Assembly (NCBI RefSeq): GCF_025698545.1
Contig: NC_068575.1
Span: 50,167,980-50,231,979 of the forward strand
Source: Gossypium raimondii
Taxonomy: Eukaryota > Streptophyta > Magnoliopsida > Malvales > Malvaceae
Direction: 5' to 3'
DNA: 64,000 nt
The translations under genes and the position numbers were made by a program. Below, in pieces: positions 61,761-64,000 of the stretch. Every line of letters begins with the position of its first letter. Positions within the stretch are counted from its first letter, which is position 1. The notes beneath the pieces are model-generated. The model saw only the letters and a list, made by a program, of their open reading frames with translations, did not search any database and was not told the origin of the DNA.

Positions 61761-62460
61761 TTGTTGATTTCAAATCTCTTTTTCCCTTATTATTCATTTT
61801 CAAATTCATTATTTTCAAATTTATTTACATTTTATATGGTCTTATATTTTTTATTTTATACTCTTTGTTTTAAATCCATTGGTATTTGATTATTGATGCT
61901 ATTTAATCCTCTATTTGTTATTTTAGTGTTTTATTATTAAATTAATTATTTTAATATTATTAATACTATTATGTGGCATCATTAATCTTGTATCATTATT
62001 ATTATTATTTTTATTATTTATTATTATTTTATATTCATGCATGCATCGTTTTTATGTAATATATATATTGTTTTATATATAGTATACGTATGCTTATATA
62101 TATTTTATACATATGTTTTTATTTTTATTTTACTTCCTAACTTTTATATACATATATGTATACTTTTATATTTAGTTTCAATTTTTTTTACTTTTGTATA
62201 TATGTACATGTATGTATTTATATATTTTCTAATGAATATTTTATATATATATATACGCACTTGTCTATGTTTTTATTTGCTTAAATACAAACTTATATTT
62301 TCAACACATATGTTATTAATATATATATATATGTATATTTATATATTTTTCTTTATTTTCGTAAATGGACTCATTTTGTTTTATTCAAAACTTCATATCG
62401 CATTTGGAGTCATATGTAGAACAACTTACAATTTCAATCTTTAGTTTGCCAAAATAAAGT
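61761..62460. repeat. AT-only simple-sequence region
   Basis: Runs of TTATTATTATT, TATATATATATA and TTTTTATATAC without coding sense. The 135-codon open frame over 62037-62444 is a product of this low-complexity DNA. Confidence 0.5.
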
Positions 62461-63512
62461 AAACCTTAAATCTCTAATTCAGGCCTATTATTCTTTTCTT
62501 CGGAAATAAAAGGCACCTAACAATTTCATATTACGAGCAGAACTCATTATTGCTTGAAACACAAAAATATACTAAACTTCATTGAGTCCTAAAACAACAA
62601 AAGCTACTTTAGCATCCAAAATATGATGTAAAGGTAAAGGAAAACCCAAGTTTTGGCAGTGAGACGACTATGAAGTGTGAACTTCAACTTGCTAATTGAA
62701 AAGATAGTCCTTACCATATGAGTAACAGTTAAAACATAAGTAGGACCAATCGAAGAAAAAAAAAGTACTAACATAGAGAGCAAAAGATCTAAGATATTGC
62801 CAATAAACTAAATAAACACTGCTTTAAAAACATTGAAAATTTTTGAAGCATACCCAAGAAAAAATACGCATTTGCCAGTCAGGTTGTCAATGTTTATAGT
62901 CCTTTGTCAAGAATATATAAGTTGAGGAAGTATGGTAAGTGGTAACAGCTTCTAGATATACATAAGGAGAAAGTCCACATTACCTGGAACCCATTTTCCA
63001 CAAAATCAAAACATAATTGGAAAAATAAAAAGGTTGAAAAACAATTACCTCCTTGAAGGTGAATTTCTCATGAACTGAGAAGGGCCAACAATAGGCAAGG
63101 CAATGACGGAAAGTGTCATGGTCTTTATCATAAGACTTATGAACAATCTTATGGAAACGCATGTACCAAACAATCGAAAAGGAGCTTACCAAAAATATTA
63201 ACTTCATCAGTGAAAATGTCCAAGTAATAGCTACCAAAAATGATGGCGTAAATATCTTGTGTCTTCAAAGAAATACCTGGTGCTAATTAAGCAAAATTAA
63301 TTTTTTAAAATAATAAAATAAAAAAAAGTCTTTACATAGAAGAATGAATTTCCTCGTATAGTTGTCTAAATTCAAATGCATCTAGATTTGTCCAGATTCA
63401 TTGTAGACCTACATTTTAGTTCTCTTATAAACTCTTCTTATAAATTTATATATTCTTACTATATTTATATTTTATATATTTTTAAAAATAATAGTAACCT
63501 AAAACTAATATT

Positions 63513-63515
<3 letters not shown>
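62461..63515. other. Intergenic DNA
   Basis: No gene or repeat family recognised. Moderately AT-rich, with short frames only. Confidence 0.4.

Positions 63516-63518
<3 letters not shown>

Positions 63519-63562
<44 letters not shown>
63519..63562. repeat. (TA)n microsatellite
   Basis: About 22 consecutive TA units, likely to vary in length between individuals. Confidence 0.95.
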
Positions 63563-63566
<4 letters not shown>

Positions 63567-63779
63567 TACTAAAAATCTATCTGGAATAAATCTGACAAAT
63601 ATATGTATTTGAACAACCATTTCTCTAGGTTCATTCTTGATGTGAAGAAATATATTTTATAAATTTATATATTTTTAAATATTTTTTAATTTATGTTCAC
63701 TGCATAGTATATTGAGAGATTGTCACATGTAACCATTAGATTAATTATTAGTGTCACGTCAGCACAAACTAATGGTACA

Positions 63780-64000
63780 ATTACAAAAAGAGTAAATTAC
63801 AATAACAGTCACTCAACTTTGATGCAGTTGACAAAACAATCACTCTGATTTCAATTTAGTCACTCAACTTTCGAAAAATAACAAATCAATCACTAACGTA
63901 TCGAAAAGTGACAAATCAATCACCCATTAACATTTTCTGTCACAAGCTTAATGGGACAGTTGACGTGGCCAATCACTTAGCTGATGTGGCCAGTTAACAT
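63780..64000. repeat. Dispersed repeat with internally repeated phrases, cut by the window end
   Basis: CAATCAC, TCACTCAACTTT and GAAAA(A/G)TGACAAATCAATCAC recur several times, followed by GACGTGGCCAATCAC and TGATGTGGCCAGTTAAC. A similar style of phrase occurs at about 35640-35720. The right end lies outside the window. Confidence 0.4.

Noticed and set aside
62037-62444. 135-codon open frame on +
   Set aside because: Made of Tyr/Ile/Phe/Leu codons from TA-rich simple sequence; no sign of coding.

Overview
The window looks like nuclear DNA from a flowering plant, very probably a eudicot. Every conventional gene is split by GT-AG introns, the spacers are strongly AT-rich, and plant-only families are present (an XTH cell-wall enzyme, a plant AP2 protein). 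Ty3/gypsy retrotransposon DNA fills the middle, and a piece of plastid DNA is embedded near the right end. The style of the repeats suggests Malvales, perhaps cotton, but that rests on remembered resemblance and was not tested.

Left gene block (1-12.6 kb): a six-exon AP2/ERF-like gene on + (APD1 / At4g13040 type, CDS 2622-6947); a decayed adenylate kinase 6 copy on - (7905-8725); and a four-coding-exon RNF4-like RING E3 ligase gene on - (CDS 10002-11792) with a G-box and TATA upstream.

Repeat block (12.7-35.1 kb): AT-rich spacer with a small TIR element, a probable 2.6-kb solo LTR (15381-17952), a second long LTR (18174-21024) with internal tandem repeats, further LTR ends to about 22.7 kb, a 571-bp TIR element with a matching target duplication (22852-23422), and one complete Ty3/gypsy element (26761-35130) with two 1.5-kb LTRs and a 5-bp AAGAC duplication. 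Its gag-pol reading frame is broken by several stops.

Housekeeping block (35.8-54.7 kb): a 12-exon nucleoporin Nup62 gene on + (35876-41906); a CDC45 replication helicase gene with an uninterrupted coding region on - (43428-45230) and E2F-like sites upstream; two identical tRNA-Lys(UUU) genes on -; a four-exon plant gene of unknown function on + (48399-49491); and a GPI-transamidase PIG-T gene on - (50286-54633). The PIG-T gene keeps its exon structure but has two in-frame stops and a one-base deletion.

Right block (54.7-64 kb): AT-rich spacer with MITE-like elements; a five-exon xyloglucan endotransglucosylase/hydrolase gene on - (58033-60177) whose large intron holds a SINE and a MITE; a nuclear insertion of plastid rpl23-rpl2 (about 60590-61232); an LTR-like promoter region with a 19-bp minisatellite; and simple repeats. 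A related SINE lies in a PIG-T intron, flanked by a 17-bp target duplication.

The genes are independent housekeeping, defence and wall genes, not a pathway cluster. I found no CRISPR array, prokaryotic operon or convincing novel multi-gene system. The points most worth following are the disabled PIG-T copy, the SINE family, the Nup62 exon and intron duplications, the uncharacterised 239-residue protein and the plastid insertion.
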